Notes under the pieces: generated by a model
What the model was told of the DNA's origin: nothing
Database searches by the model: none
The model's input: the letters and a program-made list of their open reading frames with translations, nothing else
Source of the DNA: Gemmatimonadota bacterium
Lineage (GTDB): Bacteria > Latescibacterota > UBA2968 > UBA8231
Assembly: GCA_026706165.1 (NCBI GenBank)
Contig: JAPOZF010000754.1
Coordinates: forward strand, 1-12,144
Reading direction: 5' to 3'
DNA length: 12,144 bases
In this document: one piece after another, positions 1-6,217 of the stretch
How positions within the stretch are numbered: the stretch's first letter is position 1
Layout: the number at the start of each line of letters is the position of its first letter
Made by a program: the position numbers and the translations under genes

Positions 1-1
1 G

Positions 2-1066
2 CCCAACACGATTCCGGACTACGAGGAGCCCTTCCTCAGACATCACGTAGACCGCCCGGAATTCCTGTTCGGCATCGACCTGAACAACAACGGCTACATC
101 GACCGCTTCGAAGACGACAATCTGCCCGACTACCCCTACAAGGCCGACCGCAAGGGGTACAATGTCTTCGGGGGATCACACCTCACGCCGGATGCGCGCA
201 TTTTCGTGGGGCACCTCGATGAGGAGATGTTCTCCGACGACCGCCGCAACCGGACCACTTACGCCATGTTCACCTACAACAGGGACTTCCCTTCGTGGGG
301 GCGGCTGCGGGTCTTCGACATGCTCAAACGCGTCGAGGACACGATCCCAGAGGATCGGCGGGCGCCGTCACCTTTTCGAAACGCCCCGATCCAGCCTCTC
401 GTCGAGGACATCCTTCCCGCACCGGAGACGTGGGTGAACACCGCCTGGCTGGGGCTCGACTACACCGCAGTTCCGCGTCTCGAGATCAACAACAAGCTCA
501 AGTACCGGATCTACAACCAGGCGGCCGACGACCCGCGCGACATCGACGGGCGGCCGCTGGAGGACGCATCCGTCCTTTTCGGTATTATCAACAAGGCTGA
601 GTACGGTCTGCCGCTGGGCAGACTCAGCGTGACGCCCAGACTCAAGAGTGAGCTTCTGCTCCAGGACGCGTTTGCCCGGGCAGACGAGCCCCGCGAGCAC
701 TGGATGGGGCTGGCGGCGCTCGTGTTCCAGTTTCCCGTGCTGCGGCGGTCACACTTCACGGCCGGGCTCGAGCTGGCGCAGTTTCACGATCTCGTCCTCG
801 ACGAAGAGGACGTCATCAGGCGGGCCGGGCTGGGGGAAGCGGTCGAGGTCGGCGAGACCCGGGATTTCCGCTCCGCCACCTTTGCCATCCAGTTGTCGAA
901 CCGATCCCAGTACCAGGGATTTCACCTCACCACGCAGCTCGGCTTCCGGGTCGGCCGCACCTCGAACGAGTTGATCGAGCGGATTGAGCCGGGCCGGTTC
1001 GAGCGAGACAGCGAAGGCTTCACGGAGACGGTGAGCTTCATCACCCTTTACGCCGGGACCGAGTGA
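2..1066 (+). CDS. C-terminal part of a predicted outer-membrane beta-barrel protein with an EF-hand-like loop (5' end outside window)
   Basis: The frame is open from base 2 to the TGA at 1064-1066, giving 354 residues without an N-terminus. Early in the fragment (residues 26-37, bases 77-112) lies DLNNNGYIDRFE, which fits the 12-residue EF-hand/dockerin-type calcium loop (D1, N3, N5, G6, I8, D9, E12). After it come many short strands of alternating polar and apolar residues with frequent Tyr, Phe, Arg and Asp, for example RLEINNKLKYRIYN, RSHFTAGLELAQF and GFHLTTQLGFRVG. That pattern is typical of outer-membrane beta-barrels. The last residues (FITLYAGTE) do not end in the usual aromatic residue of BAM-recognised barrels. 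The family is not recognised. The next genes encode secreted discoidin/FlgD-tail proteins, so a shared role at the cell surface is inferred. Coding is certain; the barrel call is moderate. Confidence 0.8.
   Translation, partial: PNTIPDYEEPFLRHHVDRPEFLFGIDLNNNGYIDRFEDDNLPDYPYKADRKGYNVFGGSHLTPDARIFVGHLDEEMFSDDRRNRTTYAMFTYNRDFPSWGRLRVFDMLKRVEDTIPEDRRAPSPFRNAPIQPLVEDILPAPETWVNTAWLGLDYTAVPRLEINNKLKYRIYNQAADDPRDIDGRPLEDASVLFGIINKAEYGLPLGRLSVTPRLKSELLLQDAFARADEPREHWMGLAALVFQFPVLRRSHFTAGLELAQFHDLVLDEEDVIRRAGLGEAVEVGETRDFRSATFAIQLSNRSQYQGFHLTTQLGFRVGRTSNELIERIEPGRFERDSEGFTETVSFITLYAGTE
77..112 (+). other. EF-hand-like calcium-binding loop within the barrel protein
   Basis: The encoded 12-mer DLNNNGYIDRFE has acidic or amide residues at loop positions 1, 3, 5, 9 and 12, Gly at 6 and Ile at 8, which is the EF-hand consensus. 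Only one loop is visible in this fragment. Such single loops in bacterial secreted proteins often mark interdomain linkers stabilised by Ca2+. The motif is seen directly; calcium binding is inferred. Confidence 0.6.
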
Positions 1067-1067
1067 C

Positions 1068-1097
1068 TTTTTTTGGGGAATGGGGGGAATGGGATGG
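1068..1097 (+). other. T7 tract followed by G-tracts in the intergenic gap
   Basis: Immediately after the stop of the barrel gene comes T7 (1068-1074). It is followed by G4 (1075-1078), AAT, G6 (1082-1087), AAT, G3 (1091-1093), AT, GG. The repeated GGG-AAT spacing is unlike the flanking coding DNA. A T-tract after a stop suggests transcription termination, but I see no adjoining GC-rich stem. The closest inverted repeat (GGTGA/TCACC, about 1031-1046) is too far upstream. The G-tracts could form a two-tetrad G-quadruplex. Confidence 0.35.
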
Positions 1098-1108
1098 TGT
1101 GTACATGT

Positions 1109-1117
1109 TGGTATATT
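1109..1117 (+). promoter_or_regulatory. Candidate extended -10 promoter for the secreted-protein operon
   Basis: TGGTATATT fits the extended -10 form TGn-TATAAT with five of six hexamer matches, in an AT-rich island (1103-1120) inside GC-rich DNA. No -35 hexamer is visible at 16-18 nt spacing, which extended -10 promoters can do without. A start site about 7 nt downstream would give a leader of roughly 25 nt before the ATG at 1149. It lies correctly between the barrel gene and the next gene. Confidence 0.4.
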
Positions 1118-1123
1118 AAGTGA

Positions 1124-1142
1124 AGCCCCTTACAGGGGGGCT
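1124..1142 (+). promoter_or_regulatory. Hairpin overlapping the Shine-Dalgarno sequence
   Basis: AGCCCC (1124-1129) is complementary to GGGGCT (1137-1142), a 6-bp GC-rich stem with a 7-nt loop. The 3' arm includes most of the AGGGGGG (1134-1140) that is the probable ribosome-binding site 8 nt before the ATG at 1149. It could therefore mask the site in the mRNA and tune translation. The pairing is seen; regulation is inferred. Confidence 0.4.
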
Positions 1143-1148
1143 CCCGCG

Positions 1149-3203
1149 ATGATGAGAATTCCCAACCCCGCCTGTCTGCTGTGCGCCTTCGGCGTGCTGT
1201 CCCTCGGTGTACCTCGACCGTCCTCCGCCCTCGACATCTACCGCATAGGCGGCGCGAATCTCGATGCCCCCGAGCAGTGCGGCGATGTGAACGTGACCTG
1301 CCATTTCCTGGAATGGGACGATGTCGTCGATGCCGGGAAATTCGGCAGGGCTCACCTCGTGGCGCCGACGCCGGACTTCCTGCAGCCCGAACAGCTCGAC
1401 CCGAGTGTCAACCTCACTCCCCTCATCCGGGAGCGGGGAGGATCCATCAGGGTCATGGACCACATCGGCCACTGGTCTGAAGCTCCGGAACTCGATCTCA
1501 TGTTCGACGGCGACTACGAGACGGCCTACACGGGACTCGGGATCTGGTTCCAGCTGTTTTGCGGGAACTGGGATGCCGTGCAGGCCGATGGGAGCGGGAT
1601 CCCCGTTACGAGCCCGGAGCGTTCGGACAGGTGCAGGGCGATCTGGATCCAATTCGGGGAAGAGACGCCGTCTCCCCTGCCGATCAACCGGATCGTCATG
1701 CAGCCGTCGCAGACTTTTTTCAACGAGCGCTTCATCCCCGCCCTCCGCCTGGGCACGAACGATGGTGGGTTCGGCACGCCCGGCGCGCACGACGGGCACG
1801 TGGAATGGCGCGGCGGAGCTCGCCTCTATTTCGACGTGCGCTACGACATCAGGGAGAACACGACGCCCCTTCTCGACCTGAAGCTACCGGACGAACCGGT
1901 CGCCGGAATCCTCTTGCAGGCCGTGAACAACCTGCCGTGGGAGATCGCCGAGTTGGAGATCTACGCAGACGGGTTCGCCTCGCAGGCGAACTACACTACC
2001 CAGCTCATCCCCCTGGGCTGCGACGGCGCCGACCTGCTGGGCTGCGCGCCGGACCACCTGTCGAGCCTGGGTGAGCTGACCTGGGGCGGCGAGATCCCGG
2101 AGGGCGCACGGCTGGACCTGTCCATGCGCAGCGGCGACGATGACGACCCCAACATATACTGGCGCAACACCTTTCGAGGAGACGAGCGCACTGCGCTGGA
2201 CGCCGCCGGGCGACCGCTGACGCGCAGGGCCTACGGAAGGCTCGAAGCAGGGGAGAAGGCCGGCACCAGTCCCGATCAGCAGAACTGGGAGTTCTGGACG
2301 CCGCCGCTCGACTTCGAGGATGGCCGCGCCGATCTGGTGGGTGACAGACCGCATGCGTTCGTGCAGTTGCAGGCCGACTTCAGCTCTTCGAAGGCGCAGG
2401 CAGGGGCGCGGCTCGACTTTCTGCAGTTCGCCGTGTCGACGCCGCCGGCGGCCTCACAGGTGGTGGCCGAGATCGAGCCGCAGCAGGTGCCGCTCGCCGA
2501 ACTGACCCGATTCACCTTCAAGCTGCGGCCGGACATCGGCGAGGGGGATCTGGGGTTCGATACCATCGAGATCGAGACGCCGGTGGCGCCGGCGAGCGTC
2601 GATGAGGTTCGTATCGGGCTCGATACGTTGCGCGCCGGCGAGTTCGGCGTCGATTCCCACGACGGCGAACGGTTTGCGGTGCAGATTCCGCGCATCGGTA
2701 CGGTTCAGAGTGGCGATCTGATCGAGGTGGTATTCCAGTCCGAGGTGTTCAAGGTGGGTACCGTCTTTTCCGCCCGCGTCTTCGCCAGCGATCGGCCGCA
2801 CGAGGTGCATCAGCGGGTTACGGCCGGAGACGCCGATCCGCTCGCGGACAGCAACTCCCTGACGGTACATCCGGGGCAGATCGGGAAAGCTGTGATCCGT
2901 GCGTTCCGGGTCTCTCCGTTCACGCCCAACGGGGATGGCATCAACGACGTGCTTCAAGTCGAGTACGATCTGGTCAACGTGGCCGGGCAAGTGCCGGCCG
3001 CGCTGGGAGTGTTCGACTTGTCGGGCTCGCGGATCGCCAGCGTTCTCCTTCCCGCCGCCGGCAGTGGTCGCTTTCCGGCCGCCTGGGACGGCACCGACGG
3101 GGGTAGCGCGCTGGTGCCGCCCGGTCTGTATCTGCTCCGCCTCGAGGTGGAAACCGATCGTGGTTCGGATGCGGCCCTCGCCACGGTGCCGGTGGTCTAC
3201 TAG
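1149..3203 (+). CDS. Secreted F5/8C-like protein with FlgD/CHU_C-type C-terminal tail (684 aa)
   Basis: The start at 1149 is chosen because it gives a Sec signal peptide (MMRIPN, hydrophobic CLLCAFGVLSLGV, probable cleavage after PSSA at residue 27) and has AGGGGGG 8 nt upstream. An earlier in-frame ATG at 1080 would only add a non-signal prefix. Residues about 98-275 resemble a divergent F5/8 type C (discoidin) carbohydrate-binding domain: LMFDGDYETAYTG near the start and AELEIYADGF at the end. A beta-rich middle (about 305-430) and a further Ig-like region (about 435-575) follow. The tail (about 585-684) contains SPFTPNGDGINDVLQV, FDLSGSRIA and AWDGTDGGSALVPPGLYLLRL, matching FlgD-Ig/CHU_C-type domains. 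Six cysteines remain after cleavage (44, 51, 138, 162, 291, 299), suggesting disulfides outside the cytoplasm. The next gene encodes a paralogue 6 nt downstream. Proposed role: binding at the cell surface; the ligand is unknown. Confidence 0.85.
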   Translation: MMRIPNPACLLCAFGVLSLGVPRPSSALDIYRIGGANLDAPEQCGDVNVTCHFLEWDDVVDAGKFGRAHLVAPTPDFLQPEQLDPSVNLTPLIRERGGSIRVMDHIGHWSEAPELDLMFDGDYETAYTGLGIWFQLFCGNWDAVQADGSGIPVTSPERSDRCRAIWIQFGEETPSPLPINRIVMQPSQTFFNERFIPALRLGTNDGGFGTPGAHDGHVEWRGGARLYFDVRYDIRENTTPLLDLKLPDEPVAGILLQAVNNLPWEIAELEIYADGFASQANYTTQLIPLGCDGADLLGCAPDHLSSLGELTWGGEIPEGARLDLSMRSGDDDDPNIYWRNTFRGDERTALDAAGRPLTRRAYGRLEAGEKAGTSPDQQNWEFWTPPLDFEDGRADLVGDRPHAFVQLQADFSSSKAQAGARLDFLQFAVSTPPAASQVVAEIEPQQVPLAELTRFTFKLRPDIGEGDLGFDTIEIETPVAPASVDEVRIGLDTLRAGEFGVDSHDGERFAVQIPRIGTVQSGDLIEVVFQSEVFKVGTVFSARVFASDRPHEVHQRVTAGDADPLADSNSLTVHPGQIGKAVIRAFRVSPFTPNGDGINDVLQVEYDLVNVAGQVPAALGVFDLSGSRIASVLLPAAGSGRFPAAWDGTDGGSALVPPGLYLLRLEVETDRGSDAALATVPVVY

Positions 3204-3206
3204 GAG
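3202..3206 (+). promoter_or_regulatory. Shine-Dalgarno AGGAG overlapping the upstream stop codon
   Basis: AGGAG starts inside the TAG stop of the 684-aa gene. It lies 3 nt before ATG 3210 and 6 nt before ATG 3213, so the ribosome-binding site is cleared as the upstream gene is finished. This arrangement indicates translational coupling of the two paralogues. The better spacing favours ATG 3213 slightly, but the choice changes the protein by only one Met. Confidence 0.6.
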
Positions 3207-3209
3207 ACA

Positions 3210-5936
3210 ATGATGGTGAGACGATTCGCCCTGAGTGGCTCCCTTCTCCTGGCGTTAACAGCCGGCGTACGGGGTCAGGACGGACACCACATCCGCGCCA
3301 ATCAGGTCGTCATCTCCGATGAGGAGCACTGGCAGCAATGGCGCTTCCCCGAGGGCACGGTGGACGTGCTCCCGGCAGGCGCAGTGGGGCCTCATTTCTG
3401 GAGCAAGGGGACGAGCGTCGCCACAGAGCACGATATTGTGCAGAACCTTCGCAGGAATCCGCCCGAGTACCTCTCCAGGAAGGCGCCGGAGGAGTTCGAG
3501 CTCCTCGACGCCATCGATGCGGGGTCGAATCACCGCGCAACGGCGAATCTCTTCGACGGCGACCCGAGCACCTACTGGGAACCCTCCTTTCCCGATGACG
3601 AGACCATCGATCCGGCATCTCAGGCGTGGTTTACCGTCGATCTGGGCAAGATCGTCATGGCCGAGAAGATCGTGCTCAAGTTCGTGGACGAGGATCTGGG
3701 TGACCCCTTCCTTCTGTTCGATGTTTTGACGTCGGACGGACAGACGCCCACAGCAGCGCAAGGCGCCGAGAGCCTGGAGTTCGCGCGCGTGCACACGACC
3801 CTCGAGCCGAACAAGAGCCAGCGCCAGTTCGAGATCGATATGTCCCAGTTCAGACGCGTCGAGACGGTGGAGAGATGGTGGGCCTTCGAGACCTTTGCAG
3901 AGCAACAGGGCTGGCACCCCTCGTTTGCCGAGGTGACACAGGATCCGGAAGTGCGCAAACGCCTGGTTCGCCACGTGCAGGTCGTCGTTCACGGAAGCGC
4001 CTTCAGGCGGGGCCGCCAGGTGAGCGAGGCGATCTACGATTCGGTGCGGGTGAATGCGCCCCGGGATACGGGGATGGTAGAGTATGTAAAGAAGCTCCTG
4101 CCGAGTGGAGAGCGGGCGGTCTCGAAGGACGTGTGGGAGGAGTTGCCGTCTCACCGGCAGGGCCCGGTTCGATACTGGCTCCGCGAACGTCCCAGGCTGG
4201 CGGAGCTGGAGGTCTGGTCCAAGGGGGACGACATCTTCGAGGGCTTCGCGAGAAGATGCCAGGAGCCGCCGTGCCTGACGTGGACGCTTCCCAATGTGCT
4301 CAAACCGCCGGCCACGCTCACCGACGGCGATCTGTCGAGTCATCAGAACCTCTCCCTCTATATCGGCCAGACCTCTGATTGGTACAACATGCGTGTCGAT
4401 CTGGGCTCTCTGTTCTGGGTCGACGGCTACCGCCACATGATTCAGTTCCGGGGAACGCCGCACGCCCGCACCCTGCCGGAGTGGGGGCTCGACTTCTCCG
4501 ACGGCACCCGCGAAGTGGACGGCAGTCTGAAATGGGACAGGAAGCTCTTCGACGAGACGCCTTTCACGCGATCGCGCATCATCGTCCTCGACGAGGCCGA
4601 CTTCGAGCCGATCAAGGCCCGTTACGTGAGACTGGAATGGCTCATGCACCCGGAGGGCACGGCGGCTCTCACCGTCAACCTGGCGGAGATCCAGGTCTTC
4701 GGGGAGGGCTACCAACCCGAGGTGACACTTACTTCCAGCCTCATCCCGTTGAGAGGGAGCCGCAACCTCTTTGCCATCGAGTGGGATGCCGACACACCCC
4801 CTGGCACCGAGGTGGCCCTGCAGACGCGGACGGGCGCCAGGCTCGATACGGCGTTCCACTACTTCCGCATCGTCGGCGAAGACACCCTCGAGCTCGTCAG
4901 GGAGACCGAGGAGGAGGCCAGGAAGGCGTACGACAAGCTCCGGCTCGGAAAAGGGCCGATCGTGCCCGAGCTGGTCGCCGCCGGTGACTGGGAGCCGTGG
5001 AGCGAGCCGTACACCGACCCGGAGGGAAGCGCCATCACCTCGCCTTCGCCGCGGGAGTACCTCCTCGTCAGGGCGACCCTGCGGTCAGACGATCCCCATG
5101 CTCGAGCTACGCTCAAGAGCATCCGGCTCAGCTTCGACAGCCCCGTCGCGCGGCGGCTGGTCGGCGAGCTGAAACCGGGATTGGTCGAGCTCCTGGGAGA
5201 GGCCCGACCCTACATTCTCGGGGTAGCGGTCGACACCCTGACAGCCGGATTCGACGAGCTTCTCGTGAAGCCGCCGGCGGGGATGCAGCTCACCTACGGG
5301 ACGCTCTACGCCGGCAAGGAGTCGGAGCTGGCCGAGGGGGCCGATATGAGCGGGCTGGCCCTGTCCGGGGTCGAGACGCTGGCTGAAGGGGACAGCCTCC
5401 ATCTCAGCTTCCCCGCCATCGAGCGCTCCGACGACGTGGAGAAGATCAGACTGGAGTTCACCGGCACTCTGTTCTCGGCCGGCGGGCGCCTGCATGCCAG
5501 CCTGCGCCGCAGCGAAAGCGGACAGGGGGCCTGGCAGCGGGTAGACGAGAAGGTTCCCCGCTCCTCTCTCATGGTACTGGCTGCGACGCAGAGTAACGAT
5601 CTGTTCGTGGACTTGACGATCGATCCGCCGGTCCTGACGCCGAATGGGGACGGCGTGAATGAAGAATCGACCCTGGCCTTCACCGTCCTGCTGGCTGCGC
5701 CCAACACGGCGGTCAAAGCGGAGATCTTCGATCTGAGCGGGCGGCTCGTGGCTCGCCGCGTCGAGGTGCGCGAGGTGAGCGCGGGGCCTCTCGAGATCAC
5801 CTGGGATGGACGTGACCGGCAGGGAGCGCTCGTGCCGCCCGGGGTGTATGCCGTGAGGCTCGGCGTCGATGGCGACATCGGTGATAACGCGCTGACCAGC
5901 CGGGAGCTCCTGCGCACCATCGCCGTGGCCTACTGA
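3210..5936 (+). CDS. Secreted protein with two F5/8C-like domains and FlgD/CHU_C-type tail (908 aa), paralogue of the preceding gene
   Basis: A Sec signal peptide is clear: MMVRR, then FALSGSLLLALTAGV, with probable cleavage near GVRG/Q. The first discoidin-like domain (about 95-340) has LFDGDPSTYW (114-123), a VDLGK strand (143-147) and closing AELEVWSKG, and seems to carry a long charged insertion (about 215-320). The second (about 365-500) has TDGDLS (371-376), VDLG (396-399), ARYVRLEWL and closing AEIQVFGEG. A beta-rich middle (about 505-650) and an Ig-like segment (about 650-800) follow. The tail (805-908) has LTPNGDGVNEESTLAF, EIFDLSGRLVA and TWDGRDRQGALVPPGVYAVRL, the FlgD-Ig/CHU_C pattern. 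Domain order and tail match the 684-aa neighbour, so the two arose by duplication, with one domain gained or lost. The only cysteines are a close pair at 350 and 355. Predicted to be exported and glycan-binding; no catalytic motif is visible. Confidence 0.88.
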   Translation: MMVRRFALSGSLLLALTAGVRGQDGHHIRANQVVISDEEHWQQWRFPEGTVDVLPAGAVGPHFWSKGTSVATEHDIVQNLRRNPPEYLSRKAPEEFELLDAIDAGSNHRATANLFDGDPSTYWEPSFPDDETIDPASQAWFTVDLGKIVMAEKIVLKFVDEDLGDPFLLFDVLTSDGQTPTAAQGAESLEFARVHTTLEPNKSQRQFEIDMSQFRRVETVERWWAFETFAEQQGWHPSFAEVTQDPEVRKRLVRHVQVVVHGSAFRRGRQVSEAIYDSVRVNAPRDTGMVEYVKKLLPSGERAVSKDVWEELPSHRQGPVRYWLRERPRLAELEVWSKGDDIFEGFARRCQEPPCLTWTLPNVLKPPATLTDGDLSSHQNLSLYIGQTSDWYNMRVDLGSLFWVDGYRHMIQFRGTPHARTLPEWGLDFSDGTREVDGSLKWDRKLFDETPFTRSRIIVLDEADFEPIKARYVRLEWLMHPEGTAALTVNLAEIQVFGEGYQPEVTLTSSLIPLRGSRNLFAIEWDADTPPGTEVALQTRTGARLDTAFHYFRIVGEDTLELVRETEEEARKAYDKLRLGKGPIVPELVAAGDWEPWSEPYTDPEGSAITSPSPREYLLVRATLRSDDPHARATLKSIRLSFDSPVARRLVGELKPGLVELLGEARPYILGVAVDTLTAGFDELLVKPPAGMQLTYGTLYAGKESELAEGADMSGLALSGVETLAEGDSLHLSFPAIERSDDVEKIRLEFTGTLFSAGGRLHASLRRSESGQGAWQRVDEKVPRSSLMVLAATQSNDLFVDLTIDPPVLTPNGDGVNEESTLAFTVLLAAPNTAVKAEIFDLSGRLVARRVEVREVSAGPLEITWDGRDRQGALVPPGVYAVRLGVDGDIGDNALTSRELLRTIAVAY

Positions 5937-6217
5937 ACCCGAAAAGCCGCCACACATGCCCTCGGCGCTCGTCGTCGCATGGCACTGCGAAGACGACACC
6001 GAAACGATCACAGGTTGGCTCGACGTGTGCAAGGTGCGCTGGCGCCCCGGTGAGATCGGGGTCAGCAGGGATGAGCTGCGCAAGTCTCTCGAATCTGCTC
6101 CCACCTGCATGTCCGACGCCACCCGCCCTTGCTCCTTGACTCAAACGGCCGAAGGTCGGTTGCTGTTCCGGCCGCCGTTCACACGCTACTGGTAAATGAC
6201 ATCACCGCGAGGAGAAC
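5937..6217 (+). other. Intergenic gap between the envelope operon and the glycan-enzyme gene
   Basis: The gap has no convincing gene. A 79-codon open frame at 5956-6195 lacks a ribosome-binding site and any recognisable motif. A bulged hairpin lies near the left end. TTGACT at 6136-6141 resembles a -35 box, but no good -10 follows at 16-18 nt. Two CGGCCG palindromes (6146-6151 and 6169-6174) sit 23 nt apart. The promoter of the next gene is presumably here but cannot be fixed. Confidence 0.4.
5971..5997 (+). terminator. Bulged hairpin after the envelope operon, possible terminator
   Basis: GTCGTCGCA (5971-5979) pairs with TGC and GACGAC (5986-5988 and 5992-5997), giving 9 bp with a 3-nt GAA bulge and a 6-nt loop. 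It starts 34 nt after the stop of the 908-aa gene. No T-run follows, so it is not a classical intrinsic terminator. It may instead end a Rho-dependent transcript or protect the 3' end. Confidence 0.3.

Noticed and set aside
1031..1074. Intrinsic terminator from GGTGA/TCACC plus the T7 tract
   Set aside because: The stem is only 5 bp, lies inside the coding sequence and ends more than 20 nt before the T-tract.
1080..1148. In-frame ATG upstream of the 684-aa protein start
   Set aside because: It lacks a ribosome-binding site and would put 23 unlikely residues before a clear signal peptide; it also overlaps the G-tracts and promoter candidate.
3255..4859. 534-codon open frame on the minus strand opposite the 908-aa gene
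   Set aside because: Translation is Arg/Leu/His-rich with no motif; it is an antisense shadow in GC-rich DNA, while the plus strand shows clear domains and a signal peptide.
5085..6122. 345-codon open frame on the minus strand
   Set aside because: It mostly overlaps the plus-strand FlgD-tail coding region and shows no domain or ribosome-binding site.
5956..6195. 79-codon open frame in the gap before the 645-aa gene
   Set aside because: There is no Shine-Dalgarno sequence and no recognisable motif, and the composition is like non-coding frames.
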